DNA of 64,000 nucleotides, from contig NC_083526.1 of the NCBI RefSeq assembly GCF_032362555.1, positions 2,128,001 through 2,192,000 on the forward strand, read 5' to 3'. The translations under genes were made by a program, and so were the position numbers. How positions within the stretch are numbered: the first letter of the stretch is position 1; every line of letters starts with the position of its first letter. Positions 53,001 through 59,217 of the stretch are shown here, piece by piece. The notes under the pieces were generated by a model. That model was given only the letters and a program-made list of their open reading frames with translations. It was not told where the DNA came from and did not search any database. This DNA is from Amyelois transitella. Lineage: Eukaryota > Arthropoda > Insecta > Lepidoptera > Pyralidae.

Positions 53001-55916
53001 GTGGGATCTGTCAACCTGGAATACGAAAGTTTATTTTTTACTCAATGGCAATTTGTTCTGAAATTTGACGTAGATTTTTTTTTTTCTATTTTACACAGAT
53101 TAAAACATAGTCCAACTTTTTGTGATTATAATTAATTATGAAGTTTTATTTAGATAAATAAATCTGACATAATAACTGAGAATTAAATTTGGAATAGTCT
53201 TTGAGAGAGGCAGAAGAATAAATTAAGCAAATGGATTTCAATCTTTAGTTAAACACCTAATGCAATACATAGAATCACGTCTTTATCTATATAGGGTAAA
53301 AAGAGGCAACAGTCTCGAAAATACTGAAGGGCCACACAGCTGTATGGCTTAATGACGGAATATGACATTCATATAGTGACAGGTAGCTAATCCATCGCCT
53401 CAAAGAAGAGTTTTGATCTGTATGGAAAGCTAGCACACACTATGTTTTTTTCTTAACATAGTAAACCAGCAAGGGAGCATCCATACTGTATGTAACTAAC
53501 TATTATAACTGTATGAACTAAATTTTGCTAAGTGGCAATGGAATGCAGGTTAATGTGCATTGTAATGTTTAGCAGACATTCATTTGAATGTTGTGTGTAT
53601 AATGCCCTGAATGTCACGAAGAGAACATATTTTTTTTTCTGCAACTGATAAATTTTAATTTATGCAACCGAACAAATATTACTAAGATATAGAAATGTGT
53701 AATTAGACATGTTTTATTCATTTTAAATTCTAATTACAATGTATGGAATGCATGTGCATACCTAACTTAGTTTTATCTATGACTAGTTTTTACTTGCGGC
53801 TTCGCGTTTTTAATGCCATCTACAAACAAAAACAGGTTTTTCGCAAATCCCACGGGAAATTTAGTTTTTGTGAGCCAGCTTCTTCGCAACGTTTTATCTC
53901 GCTTCCCTGACACTATCATAATTAAAACTAAAAACCATTCAAAATAGCATATGAAAAAGGTTTAAAGGTGACAAAAACATTGTTTTGTTGTTTAATTTAT
54001 AATTGTGAAATGTGTTAGCACAATGTGACGGAGATGAAATTACTGAGTCAATAAGTCAAGGACTTTTACAGAGAGTCTTAATGCTACTTAGAGTTTTTAA
54101 TTTACTACTTTGAATTTGGTTTGAAGTAATATTTCTAAATGAAAGTATGCCAAATTAGTTTTTGGAAAACATTGTTAAGAAACCTGCAAATTCAGGCAAG
54201 TTGTTGTGTAAATTCCCAAGCAAAGGTCAAGAAGGTCATTTGGGAATTGCTTCATGCAAGAACCTGACTCACCCAATCCAGGACAATAATCAAACATACA
54301 ACTTGGTCTCCTCTCCTGAAGTGAGGATGTGACCGGAAATAACAAGAAGAAGAGTTAAAACAGTTTTCTAACCAGTTATCCAGGCCACAGAAGGCTGCTG
54401 AAAATAACCCATTTGGCAAATACTAAGTATATTTAGAATGACTTTTTGGATGCAAAAAAATTGAAATAAAAAAGCTGGATAAGGTGACCTGCCACACCAT
54501 AAGAAACAAGTCTATATTATAAATGTGAAGATCAAAAGATTTTAATGGCGATGGGCTGGCACATAAAGGGCGAAGAAAAAACGGAGCAAGATAATCACTC
54601 AGTGGTAACCTAGAAAAGGAAAGATTAGTGAATTTTGCCGACTGACAAACAGATTATCTGAAAAATACGGCCAAACATAAATTATACCAATGAATTCAAT
54701 GAAGTTTTTAGTTTTACAAAAATCTGAATAAAGGTTTATTTATTTATTATTCATTTGAATAGTCTATGGTTGGTATTTTTAGTACTCAATAATGGACAAT
54801 TAAGTTTTCCTTATTATCGCTCTTTCAGTACCAATTATCACCAGACAAAATGTGAATCATAGTTGTAACCAGTGGCATAATATGCAATTAAAATTCCATC
54901 ATACATACAAATTCAAAACTTGTTAGGTTGTTTGCCCTGATTCATGGCTTGTAAAGGACGTAGGTACCTAATCTTTAAGATTGGACAAGAACAAACAAAC
55001 AAACAATTAATAAATTTTTCCTTTTTGAAAATTTGTATGCAGCATTGTATAGTGACTATTTTTATTAGGAAAGATATATAACAATTTCCTTAAAAAATAT
55101 AAAGCTAGTGTAATCAATTCAAATAACAAGAACCTAACTTATTGGATTGATCATTGTTTATCTTCCAGTTGCTTGAAGGTGTAGGTTTCTTCATGATGTT
55201 TCCCTTACCATAAGAACAATGAAGCTTATTTCAATAAAAGTATATGATAATTGATGGGTTAAGAATAAGGAAGATGTATATCTTGACTCAATTCTTAAAG
55301 GTTTTATCTCACCCTGGATTGGAGTAATGTAGGATTTTTAACAGGTGACCAAAAAATTTAAAGTCTAATAAGATGTTATTAGCCTTTAAATATTAGATAT
55401 AATGTTATGGGCAAACATCATATTAGAATAAATTTTTATAAACAAACTTATATTTGCCTTTGTCAATAAGTTTTTGCAATGAATGCCCATTTAAAACAAC
55501 CTTCGCGACAAGCTTAGGAGGAAACGAAGAAGCCAAAGAAGATAATTGGATAATCTTCTGCTTTCTCTCGAAAAATCGTGCTTGTTTTTCCTTACTTGTG
55601 TGTGACAAGGCGCGTTTGTCAAATAGGTCAGCGAACTATGTGGGCCTATACAAATTTTGGAAAACATGCTTTGTATCACTTACTTGACTTTCCCGCCGCA
55701 GTACTGGCACTCCGGGCCCTGCCAGCCCTCGTAACAAATACAAGTCTCATTTTTACATGCACCATTCAAACAGTTATGATCACTACACCTAGACAGAATA
55801 CCATTGCAAAACAATAACACTATAAGAACTGAACATAGAAACGGCGAGAACCACGACCATTTTCGTCTGTACTTAGATTTGAAGAGAAATAAGAACATTT
55901 GTAAGGATTCTACCAT
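27043..55916 (-). CDS. dsd: Attractin / distracted orthologue, 26 coding exons, 1,261 aa
   Basis: Single-pass transmembrane glycoprotein of the Attractin family; in Drosophila the orthologue is distracted, and vertebrate ATRN/ATRNL1 act in pigmentation, myelin and MGRN1-linked receptor turnover (family knowledge). Exons (window coordinates, read right to left): 55684-55916, 52803-53015, 51107-51273, 50390-50470, 49522-49786, 49103-49246, 48255-48400, 47434-47552, 46174-46323, 45675-45783, 44587-44704, 43689-43796, 40380-40527, 39527-39596, 38033-38145, 37233-37346, 36910-36995, 36259-36373, 34868-35100, 33542-33705, 32810-32959, 32208-32433, 29888-30002, 29448-29543, 28873-28984, 27043-27233. 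They sum to 3,786 nt with phase kept at every junction and AG/GT at every boundary. The start is the ATG at 55916 in the context CAAAATGG; an upstream in-frame TTG is ignored. Order: EGF, CUB, EGF, Kelch, PSI, laminin-EGF, TM, tail. I see no C-type lectin domain, which vertebrate attractins have. Confidence 0.93.
27355..28386 (+). mobile_element. 1,032-bp TIR transposon carrying its own coding exon
   Basis: Perfect 18-bp terminal inverted repeats, CATAATAGGCTATTTGAC (27355-27372 and 28369-28386). Inside, an ATG at 27708 (context AAAATGG) opens MDKNFVRADNTNLPEIDAFM and continues as FFKNNADYYGAELKNVKTA to a donor, GT|GTAAGT, near 27836. A CpG-rich promoter-like stretch with GTGACGTCACACGC precedes it and is mirrored near the right end (GCGTGTGACGTCACAC). 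The exon recalls the N-terminus of widespread insect proteins with a SWIM zinc finger and YqaJ-type nuclease; this is from memory and unverified. In dsd intron 25, antisense. Confidence 0.75.
27708..27836 (+). pseudogene. First-exon fragment of a transposon-borne gene
   Basis: About 43 codons from ATG to a phase-2 donor. No downstream exon is recognisable before the right TIR at 28369, so the copy is internally deleted or relies on an acceptor outside. If the donor is ignored, a stop (TAA) follows at once. Confidence 0.6.
28595..28826 (+). repeat. Interspersed repeat ending ATTATAATATTAGTAGGAT-type tail
   Basis: ACTAGAGACCGCCCGCGACTT to TTATAATATTAGTAGGATAG, a repeat style I know from Lepidoptera. 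Related GCAGCTTCGCCCGCG starts occur at 62755 and 53785. Confidence 0.65.
29448..32433 (-). CDS. dsd: dsd exons 22-24: membrane-proximal region and TM helix
   Basis: Residues 1016-1161. Exon 22 (32208-32433) begins DDLAVDYQFTFNLSKKEDRH and ends DVNCTNFRYK, the membrane-proximal beta-rich region of attractins. Exon 23 (29888-30002) gives FAKSEHAFGVEDNVTLTTFF followed by VYVYDFRPPLWIQISFSQ. Exon 24 (29448-29543) holds the transmembrane helix FITFSSCFLLLLLVAAALW, followed by KIKQ as the stop-transfer. Eight copies of the 3' 122 nt of exon 22 follow it in its own intron; only the exon at 32208-32433 has the 5' half. Confidence 0.92.
29587..29760 (+). mobile_element. SINE-A copy, truncated
   Basis: In dsd intron 23, close to exon 24; breaks off at ATCATTAAGTTATAC. 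A shorter copy is at 29024-29165 near exon 25. Confidence 0.75.
30102..30312 (+). mobile_element. SINE-A copy at the end of the exon 22 array
   Basis: Its TATG tail (ending about 30312) abuts the last unit of the exon 22 tandem array, so the insertion marks the array's left border. Confidence 0.8.
30317..32207 (-). repeat. Eight tandem copies of the dsd exon 22 3' end plus intron start
   Basis: Unit starts (AACTCACTT or variant) at 30317, 30542, 30767, 30992, 31259, 31484, 31709 and 31976, with the genuine exon at 32201. Spacing is 225,225,225,267,225,225,267,225. The 267-bp units hold an extra 42-bp internal duplication (CTTACAAGTGACACTTC block). About 122 bp are exon-derived and 103 bp intron-derived. 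The donor AA|GTGAGT is kept in all but the leftmost unit (changed to GCGAGT). Exon changes are mostly silent, with one Thr-to-Met in two copies. Confidence 0.95.
32485..32750. mobile_element. SINE-A inverted pair in dsd intron 21
   Basis: A short minus-strand piece (32485-32535) followed by a plus-strand copy (32555-32750). Confidence 0.75.
32810..33705 (-). CDS. dsd: dsd exons 20-21: laminin-type EGF pair
   Basis: Residues 911-1015. Exon 20 (33542-33705) reads CPACQCNGHSYCDSQARC and HCETCAPGHWGNPLNGGVC, a complete laminin-EGF. Exon 21 (32810-32959) reads CECNAQAVACAPDTGRCYCS, then GLAGDRCDKCDNTNHYH and GACYY, the second. The GHWGNPLNGG and TKGLAGDRC motifs correspond closely to the same positions in animal attractins (family knowledge). 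A MITE and a LINE tail sit in the intron between them. Confidence 0.93.
33074..33370. mobile_element. MITE with long TIRs
   Basis: About 45-50-bp inverted termini (ATATTATAAAGCTGAAGAG plus a GTTT run, then TGTTTGAACGCGCT). Related, partly deleted copies lie at 46372-46508, 44935-45195 and about 10925-11165. In dsd intron 20. Confidence 0.78.
33371..33506 (-). mobile_element. LINE 3' tail next to a MITE
   Basis: Starts directly at the edge of the 33074-33370 MITE. ATAATATA occurs on both sides (about 33365 and 33513), a likely 8-bp target duplication. Lies in dsd intron 20. Confidence 0.8.
34150..34780 (-). repeat. Two tandem copies of the dsd exon 19 3' end
   Basis: Exon-homologous parts at 34257-34390 and 34583-34716 (genuine 34868-35001); period about 315-325 bp. 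Both keep the frame (CRAEPACGWCDDGAGGGRG) and the donor CG|GTTAGT but have no good acceptor. Confidence 0.93.
34868..39596 (-). CDS. dsd: dsd exons 14-19: PSI/Cys-rich modules
   Basis: Residues 668-910. Repeated plexin-semaphorin-integrin-like cysteine modules: exon 15 (38033-38145) PLRCAAAESCAACTAAGCAW then CGACLTEPQYC; exon 16 (37233-37346) SIEECGANGGETAKEACGRF then CAACYAH; exon 17 (36910-36995) RLCYWDYDSIKCR; exon 18 (36259-36373) TCANCTAEECIWCASAARC; exon 19 (34868-35100) HVSCSHCRAEPACGWCDDGA. Exon 14 (39527-39596) is a 70-nt linker. In this region vertebrate attractins have a C-type lectin domain, but I cannot match one. Exon 15 ends at a weak donor (CAG|GTCACA) followed at once by a microsatellite. 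Confidence 0.87.
35173..35355 (+). mobile_element. Lep1-like non-autonomous Helitron
   Basis: 183 bp, 5' TCACTACATAG and 3' GCCGGGGCGGGTCGCTAG with a GC-rich 3' hairpin, inserted between A and T. Nearly identical to the element at 48058-48240. Confidence 0.82.
35407..35657 (+). mobile_element. SINE-A copy
   Basis: Near full length, in dsd intron 18, 50 bp beyond a Helitron. Confidence 0.8.
35887..36098 (+). mobile_element. tRNA-derived SINE (family B)
   Basis: GACGGCCTCTGTGGCGCAG head; the B box reads GGTTCAAATCC. In dsd intron 18. Confidence 0.87.
36462..36716 (-). mobile_element. SINE-A copy
   Basis: Near full length, sense to dsd in intron 17, about 90 bp from exon 18. A short plus-strand tail fragment follows at 36800-36890. 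Confidence 0.82.
37390..37700. mobile_element. SINE-A inverted pair in dsd intron 15
   Basis: The minus-strand 3' half (37390-37490) is joined directly to a plus-strand copy (37491-37700), so the shared ends are in inverted orientation. Confidence 0.8.
37895..38030. repeat. Compound (TATG)n/(TA)n microsatellite at the exon 15 donor
   Basis: Starts as (TCTA)n/(TGTA)n, becomes (TA)n with TG interruptions, and runs to within a few bases of the donor of dsd exon 15. Confidence 0.95.
38166..38325 (+). mobile_element. tRNA-derived SINE (family B), 5' truncated
   Basis: Begins at CTCTGATTGGCCTGGGCGGG, next to dsd exon 15; head and both boxes are missing. Confidence 0.8.
38705..38885 (+). mobile_element. 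LINE 3' tail, degenerate
   Basis: Contains the GAGCACCCGAAACCGCCG to AAGCGAAGGAAGTATGCAG segment with a short insertion (ATGATGAAAATGA) and a decayed end. Confidence 0.7.
38993..39235 (+). mobile_element. SINE-A copy
   Basis: In dsd intron 14; ends with a small duplication of the CTACCCCGCA block. Confidence 0.78.
40090..40350 (+). mobile_element. SINE-A copy
   Basis: Full-length copy in dsd intron 13, about 30 bp from the donor of exon 13. Confidence 0.82.
40380..49246 (-). CDS. dsd: dsd exons 6-13: Kelch beta-propeller and first PSI
   Basis: Residues 320-667. Kelch signatures are visible in each exon: SPRFAHSAVLYGDELLVYGG (exon 6), GGEVTNELWRIRLD (7), GHTAVLAYI and AFFGHSPHYGYLHTVQ (8), GFGHSALYDPLSRRVYVHGG (9), LFEYNVDTRVWKPLP with RYLHTAVLV (10), IMLIFGGNAHND (11), KRHTAIILGG (12) and FDGRLRSDALLFE (13). 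Exon 13 then runs into a PSI-type module (EKCSSYKTEVNCLSASHH, CVWK). Exon 12 (43689-43796) is short and easily missed; it is supported by phase (1+35 codons+2) and by the exact Kelch junction ILGG|FDGRL. The 2.7-kb LINE lies in intron 12. Confidence 0.9.
40545..40570. repeat. (TA)n microsatellite
   Basis: About 10 TA repeats, 20 bp from the acceptor of dsd exon 13. Confidence 0.85.
40614..43292 (-). mobile_element. 5'-truncated non-LTR retrotransposon (RTE-like LINE)
   Basis: Inserted in dsd intron 12 in the same orientation as the gene. The reading frame covers the C-terminal part of an AP endonuclease (IIMLGDFNGWVG; AGIDSDHLLV) and a full reverse transcriptase (CKNYRGISLLSVVGKLYAKV; AQAGFRKGMGCTDQV; TFVDLEKAYDRV; GVRQGCVASPWLFNL; LLYADDQVILAS). 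The C-terminal region ends SAYPSGKEA. A TAG at 41802-41804 splits the frame between CIAE and FLAKSQ; otherwise it is open from 43292 to 40638. The 3' end is a (TATG)n-type tail. A perfect 10-bp direct repeat, AAACAAAACA, flanks it at 40604-40613 and 43293-43302, so this is a single 5'-truncated insertion. RTE affinity is my judgement from motif style. Confidence 0.9.
44207..44462 (+). mobile_element. SINE-A copy
   Basis: Full-length copy in dsd intron 11. A roughly 60-bp stretch (CATTCGTCCACGATTTAGAT, 44105) recurs after it at 44488, consistent with a local duplication around the insertion. Confidence 0.8.
44683..44930 (-). repeat. About 120-bp tandem duplication including the exon 11 acceptor
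   Basis: The segment AATATTAACATT(A/G)TACCTGC plus a family-B SINE tail occurs twice. The second copy (from 44806) duplicates the acceptor and first about 15 bases of exon 11. Confidence 0.8.
45430..45660 (+). mobile_element. SINE-A copy split by another repeat
   Basis: The family-A body (45430-45498) is interrupted by an (AGAAT)n-headed repeat (about 45498-45590, with TTATTGACGTCACATCACTT), then resumes at AGCTGAACGCGGCC. The inserted piece looks like the 3' tail of another LINE read in reverse. Confidence 0.7.
45869..46127 (+). mobile_element. SINE-A copy
   Basis: Full-length copy in dsd intron 9. Confidence 0.82.
46690..46888 (+). mobile_element. LINE 3' tail
   Basis: About 200 bp from GACGAACGTATCTTGATTAA to the TATG tail, antisense in dsd intron 8. 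Confidence 0.82.
47195..47266 (+). mobile_element. LINE 3' tail, short
   Basis: Only the last 70 bp (GGTAGTCTCTGCCTACCCC to the TATG tail). Confidence 0.72.
47668..47844 (+). mobile_element. LINE 3' tail
   Basis: Starts at GTCCTGGTAAAGGGTCAGG. It has an internal local duplication around TGTATCGTGGTGATCGTGG. Confidence 0.82.
48058..48240 (+). mobile_element. Lep1-like non-autonomous Helitron
   Basis: Also 183 bp with the same ends; sits about 14 bp from the donor of dsd exon 7. Confidence 0.82.
48500..48974. mobile_element. SINE-A inverted pair in dsd intron 6
   Basis: A degenerate plus-strand copy (48500-48755) faces a well-preserved minus-strand copy (48756-48974) ending GGTGCCGGGAACCACACGGC. 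Confidence 0.8.
49263..49503. mobile_element. SINE-A inverted pair in dsd intron 5
   Basis: A minus-strand 3' part (49263-49390) joins a plus-strand 3' part (49391-49503), only a few bases from exon 6 on one side and 20 bp from exon 5 on the other. Confidence 0.75.
49522..50470 (-). CDS. dsd: dsd exons 4-5: EGF modules
   Basis: Residues 205-319. Exon 4 (50390-50470) carries SHGECEEGTCKCEPDWVGVA followed by CDQKLCP, a classic EGF. Exon 5 (49522-49786) begins DNCNAEYGAGSCTSAGCECT, a second Cys-rich module, then a Gly/Pro-rich linker (REGGDGRPSEQPPLNNPP), then GHVLLEHGEDLLRVGGETF, which starts the Kelch region. The linker is very GC-rich compared with neighbouring exons. Confidence 0.9.
49812..50075 (-). 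mobile_element. SINE-A copy
   Basis: Full-length copy in dsd intron 4, with a short internal duplication (GCTGAAGAAGAATGG). Confidence 0.82.
50845..51080 (-). pseudogene. Degenerate copy of dsd exon 3
   Basis: 50845-50945 matches the exon 3 3' half (AYAMEEFNVTYEAYSCPSND) and 51030-51075 matches its 5' half (AAGTGTAGCATGGCAGTG). They are separated by an insertion with three GATAGATACTCGTA repeats and a CTTTATTGCACCATAAGAG tail. The donor is altered (CAAGTTTTG), so it is unlikely to be spliced. Confidence 0.85.
51107..53015 (-). CDS. dsd: dsd exons 2-3: CUB domain
   Basis: Residues 78-204. Exon 2 (52803-53015) reads LTDPTGIITDGPGNYSVSTQ, then a CUB core with CSWLL, FATECGWDHLYVYDGDS and LLAVY. 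This is the attractin-type CUB with its calcium-site-like aspartates (YDGDS). Exon 3 (51107-51273) continues with SGVLDREESDW, LLHFFSDDAYAMEGFNVTY and the closing AAYSCPSNDARTNC, which passes into the next EGF. Both exons have a second, degenerate copy of their 3' parts immediately downstream (listed separately), so automatic annotation may pick the wrong exon here. Confidence 0.92.
51328..51570 (-). mobile_element. SINE-A copy
   Basis: Nearly complete copy in dsd intron 2, about 55 bp from exon 3. Fragments of the same family lie at 52285-52470 and 53265-53420. Confidence 0.8.
52625..52745 (-). pseudogene. Degenerate copy of the dsd exon 2 3' end
   Basis: Matches exon 2 at CACGCTATCCCCATC, ACACATACAGATGG and GAAGCTCT.CAGCC, with scattered substitutions and small deletions. 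Its donor position reads TTAG|GTCAGA. About 80% identical by eye, the oldest of the exon-tail copies. Confidence 0.85.
53421..55683. other. dsd intron 1
   Basis: No conserved exon seen; contains old repeat pieces (53785-53890, 54235-54310, 55135-55250). Confidence 0.6.
55684..55916 (-). CDS. dsd: dsd exon 1: signal/anchor segment and first EGF
   Basis: Residues 1-77. A short basic stretch (KSKYRRKW) is followed by a hydrophobic run (SWFSPFLCSVLIVLLFCNG, residues 21-39), so this is a late signal peptide or signal anchor. An EGF module follows, with cysteines in the pattern CSDHNCLNGACKNETCICYEG. The exon ends in phase 2 at AA|GTAAGT and joins exon 2 to give a lysine before LTDPTG. Intron 1, about 2.7 kb, is one of the longer ones. 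Confidence 0.9.
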
Positions 55917-58900
55917 TTTGATGTATTCATTTTTCAATAAATTTTAATAAACGCGGACGTAAAAGCGGTTCAACGTCGCGTAATTTTCGTACGGTACTAA
56001 TGTTGGTGTTGTCATTATAAATATAACGTACTCCCAAATAAATATTTACTTAAGTAAAAATCAAGTAAAAAATATTTCAAATTAAAGTTACTCTTCATTT
56101 CTGAAAAGGAAAGTAATTAATTGATTGAAAAACAAAGTACCTTTTAACCTGTGATGATTTTCATTAGGAGCTGCAGTGCAGCACAGCGCCACTAAATGTA
56201 ATTTTATAATTCGAAATAAATAAAAACGTATTCTGAAAATATCTACAATACGATGATATGAGTTTGTCTTTCAAACTACCTACATAAAAGTAAAACACGT
56301 GCAATTCTGTCTCTCCCCAACTAATGGTAAAATTTATAATTATGGCAGTACAATTTTGACATTACTTTATTTTTTTTTTGTCTTGCTACGTTGGCATTGA
56401 CATCTCATTGCGATTCTGCTAGGGAAACAAGACCCATGCACACCCTGGAGCTGGACGATGTTTAGTTACTCGCATGTTACTAACGAGTACGGAATAAAAA
56501 TGTTAAAAAACCCAAGTTGCTAAAAATATTTTAGTTTTGATTGGGTAATTTATTAATAAACCATTATTTAAAAAAATAGTATTTTCATATTCATTATTAA
56601 TTAAGAATAAGTATATTGGTACTTTTCGATCTAAACTATCACCTAGTATCTCTAAGTAAAAAAAATTAAGTGACGTTATTCGTCACGGTAATTGCCGAGG
56701 ATAATTTTTATTGACGATTAGGTACCGAAAATGATTAAGTAGATCCCTGATTTCAAATAATTTTATGTACATTTTAATTGTGAAACTATACTCAGAATAA
56801 ACATAATGCTTGGTCTTTATGCTTCTCCAGAAAGGTATAATTTCAAATCCCAATTTGAGGAAGAGTCACTGTTGTTCTAAGACTAAAGAGAAGTGTCAGA
56901 ATTTTTGGTACTGGTGCTACTGTAGTTTGTGCAGCAAGTGCTTATGTTGCACAGCTTTATTTTCATTTATTGGACATATATGCGGCTGTGACGTATTGTA
57001 TGGTGAACAACGAAATCAGTTATCGGATATTGTAACAGGTAATTAAACAAATAATGAAAGAAAAAAATACTTTTTTTTTTCATTATTAATTCCGTTAGGA
57101 CGGTTTAAAGATTACCAACGTTTCGAGAGCCAACAATTGTGCTTATATTCGTTAGTCCGGTATTTACCCGGCTTTATGTAAAATAGGTTCAAACATTTGC
57201 AATTTATTAGTGTCCAGCACGAAATTTGGACAAAATTCTACTCTATTGACGCTGTGCAGAAAATTTCTAATAAGTAAATTACTACTGCGTATCCCGGAAG
57301 TGTCAAATTGTAAGGTCTACTTTCTTCCGGGGAATCCCAGTAAAAACTAAAGTTACCGTGGAATTTACGAAAAGCCTGTATAGTAAGCTAGCAACGAAGC
57401 GAAAGATGTATGCAGAGATCGTGGCAAGTGGAATAATGTATCCCTGCCTACCCCTCTGGAAATGATTTTATATGTATGTATGTATTCTATAGATGGATGA
57501 CTAATGCAACATTTTTCTTTTAAGATGAGCAACAAGAATAATAAAGGTTTTGGTGCAAGTGCTATCGTTATCACGGTTTGCTGCTTTTTGTCGTCTCCAA
57601 CGGCACGGTTAAGTTAATATTGCACAGGAAAATGTAAGTCATACGTACATTAGAACGAAGTAGATAAATCTGAACCTGTTTTTAAGCCAATGCCATAGGA
57701 AATCAAGTTTATCTGGCCCCGATTTAATGAACTGCATATCTACCTTCCCAAATTCACTGCAGATTCGCCTCTACTAACGCGTCATAGTTCTAGTTCTAAG
57801 TTAACTTGACGAGGTTGACTGTACATTAGCAAGGTTGCCTACGGTTCACCTAAGAAATGAAAAACTAGACTTCGATTCTACGTTCGAAATCTTACTATTT
57901 TGTGATTCCAAATTTGATGGTCTTCAGTTGTCAAATAAAACCTACCCGTGATTAAGTCTAGTCTAGCTTTTTTGAAGATTCGTCATTAGAATGATAATTG
58001 AATTAAACTATAATCTCCCTTTTCCCGATATAAAAAAGTAGTCATTTTTAAATTAATTGGTTCTAAATTTTACAAAAATGGTGCTTAGTGGATATAGATA
58101 CAGTGAAATGGTACCAAAAAACATACTTTTGCGTTCCTTTTGAATTAATACCACGTCCACACGTGAGCTTGTCAGTCCTTGCCGTGGTCATTGGCATTAA
58201 TAAAACTTTTAATATTTATTCAAAGTGCTGGTGATTATTTCATAAATAAAATAAAATAAAATAATAATCGGACTAAGATTATTTAGTGCCTGTTTTCAAA
58301 ACAAAGCGGCCATGCAGCAACCTGCTACATCTTTGGTGCGTACACAATTAGTTGCTTGCAATTAGTGTGTCATGGCCTTAAGTAGATATTTACCCATAAA
58401 TGAGGCGTGTTTATTTGTTTTTTAATAGCTATCTTTACTTGATAACAGTATTTACGCAAAACTTAATGCAATAAACGACTTTCCTATCTTATGTATCTTC
58501 CGGCATAAGATACTAGAAACTATTCGCGATAAGACTTTGCCAGTTTAGAGTGCCGTAATCATAAAAAAAAAACCCTAGAATCATTAGCGTATCGTTTTGC
58601 GTTAGATATTTCATTGATGATTGAGATATAATTAATTGAATTTTTTAAATTAATTCATTCTACTAATAAAAATATTTGCATGTTCGTAACGAATAAACTC
58701 AAAAACTACTGAACTGATTTTTACAATATTTGGTACAATCATAGAAAAGACTCGGGAAAAGGCAATTTTTTTCTGGAATTTCCAAGCGAAGCCCCTCTTA
58801 GCTGTCGTGGGATATTCCAGAAAAAAAGCTAGTTTTAAATAAAACTTAGTGAGCACTTTTGGAAGGGTACCATAAAAAAAATATGGACCTACTCATAAAA

Positions 58901-59079
58901 TATAAAATATGAAATAAAATTTATCATATTTAAATATCCATGGATCGAGACAATGAAAATATAAAGAACCCTCACCATGCGCGTGGTTGCAAACTTGACC
59001 AGATTCTTAACTTAAATATACTTGTTTCAGCGTATTTATAAAGAGTTGTTTTTTGAAATTCGATTACAAAACCTAAGCG
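55917..59079. other. dsd upstream region
   Basis: Presumed dsd promoter and 5' UTR adjoin 55917 but no TATA box is evident. A 75-codon frame from ATG 56819 (with CYCSLCSKCLCC) is Cys-rich but uncertain. LINE tail at 57393. Confidence 0.5.
57393..57485 (+). mobile_element. LINE 3' tail, decayed
   Basis: AAGCGAAAGATGTATGCAGAG to a TATG tail; several changes from the other copies. Confidence 0.65.
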
Positions 59080-59217
59080 ATGTGTTGTTGTCTTTGTCCC
59101 AACTGCGGCGGTAGCTGTTGCCGAATATTGAAATGCATCTGCTGCATCACATTATGTGCTTTTTTGTGCCACATGTGTGGACTGTGTGAAGATTGGGATC
59201 CCAGCGACGACGATTGA
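59080..59217 (+). CDS. Possible 45-aa Cys-rich small protein
   Basis: The ATG at 59080 opens 45 codons: MCCCLCPNCGGSCCR, ILKCICCITLCAFLCHMCG, LCEDWDPSDDD, then TGA. Fifteen of 45 residues are Cys, followed by an acidic tail. This composition is far from random AT-rich DNA and recalls small palmitoylated or metal-binding peptides, but I recognise no family. The sequence just upstream (ACTTGTTTCAG at 59022-59032) could be a splice acceptor, so this may be the coding exon of a gene whose 5' UTR lies further left. There is no homology or expression evidence. Confidence 0.5.
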   Translation: MCCCLCPNCGGSCCRILKCICCITLCAFLCHMCGLCEDWDPSDDD

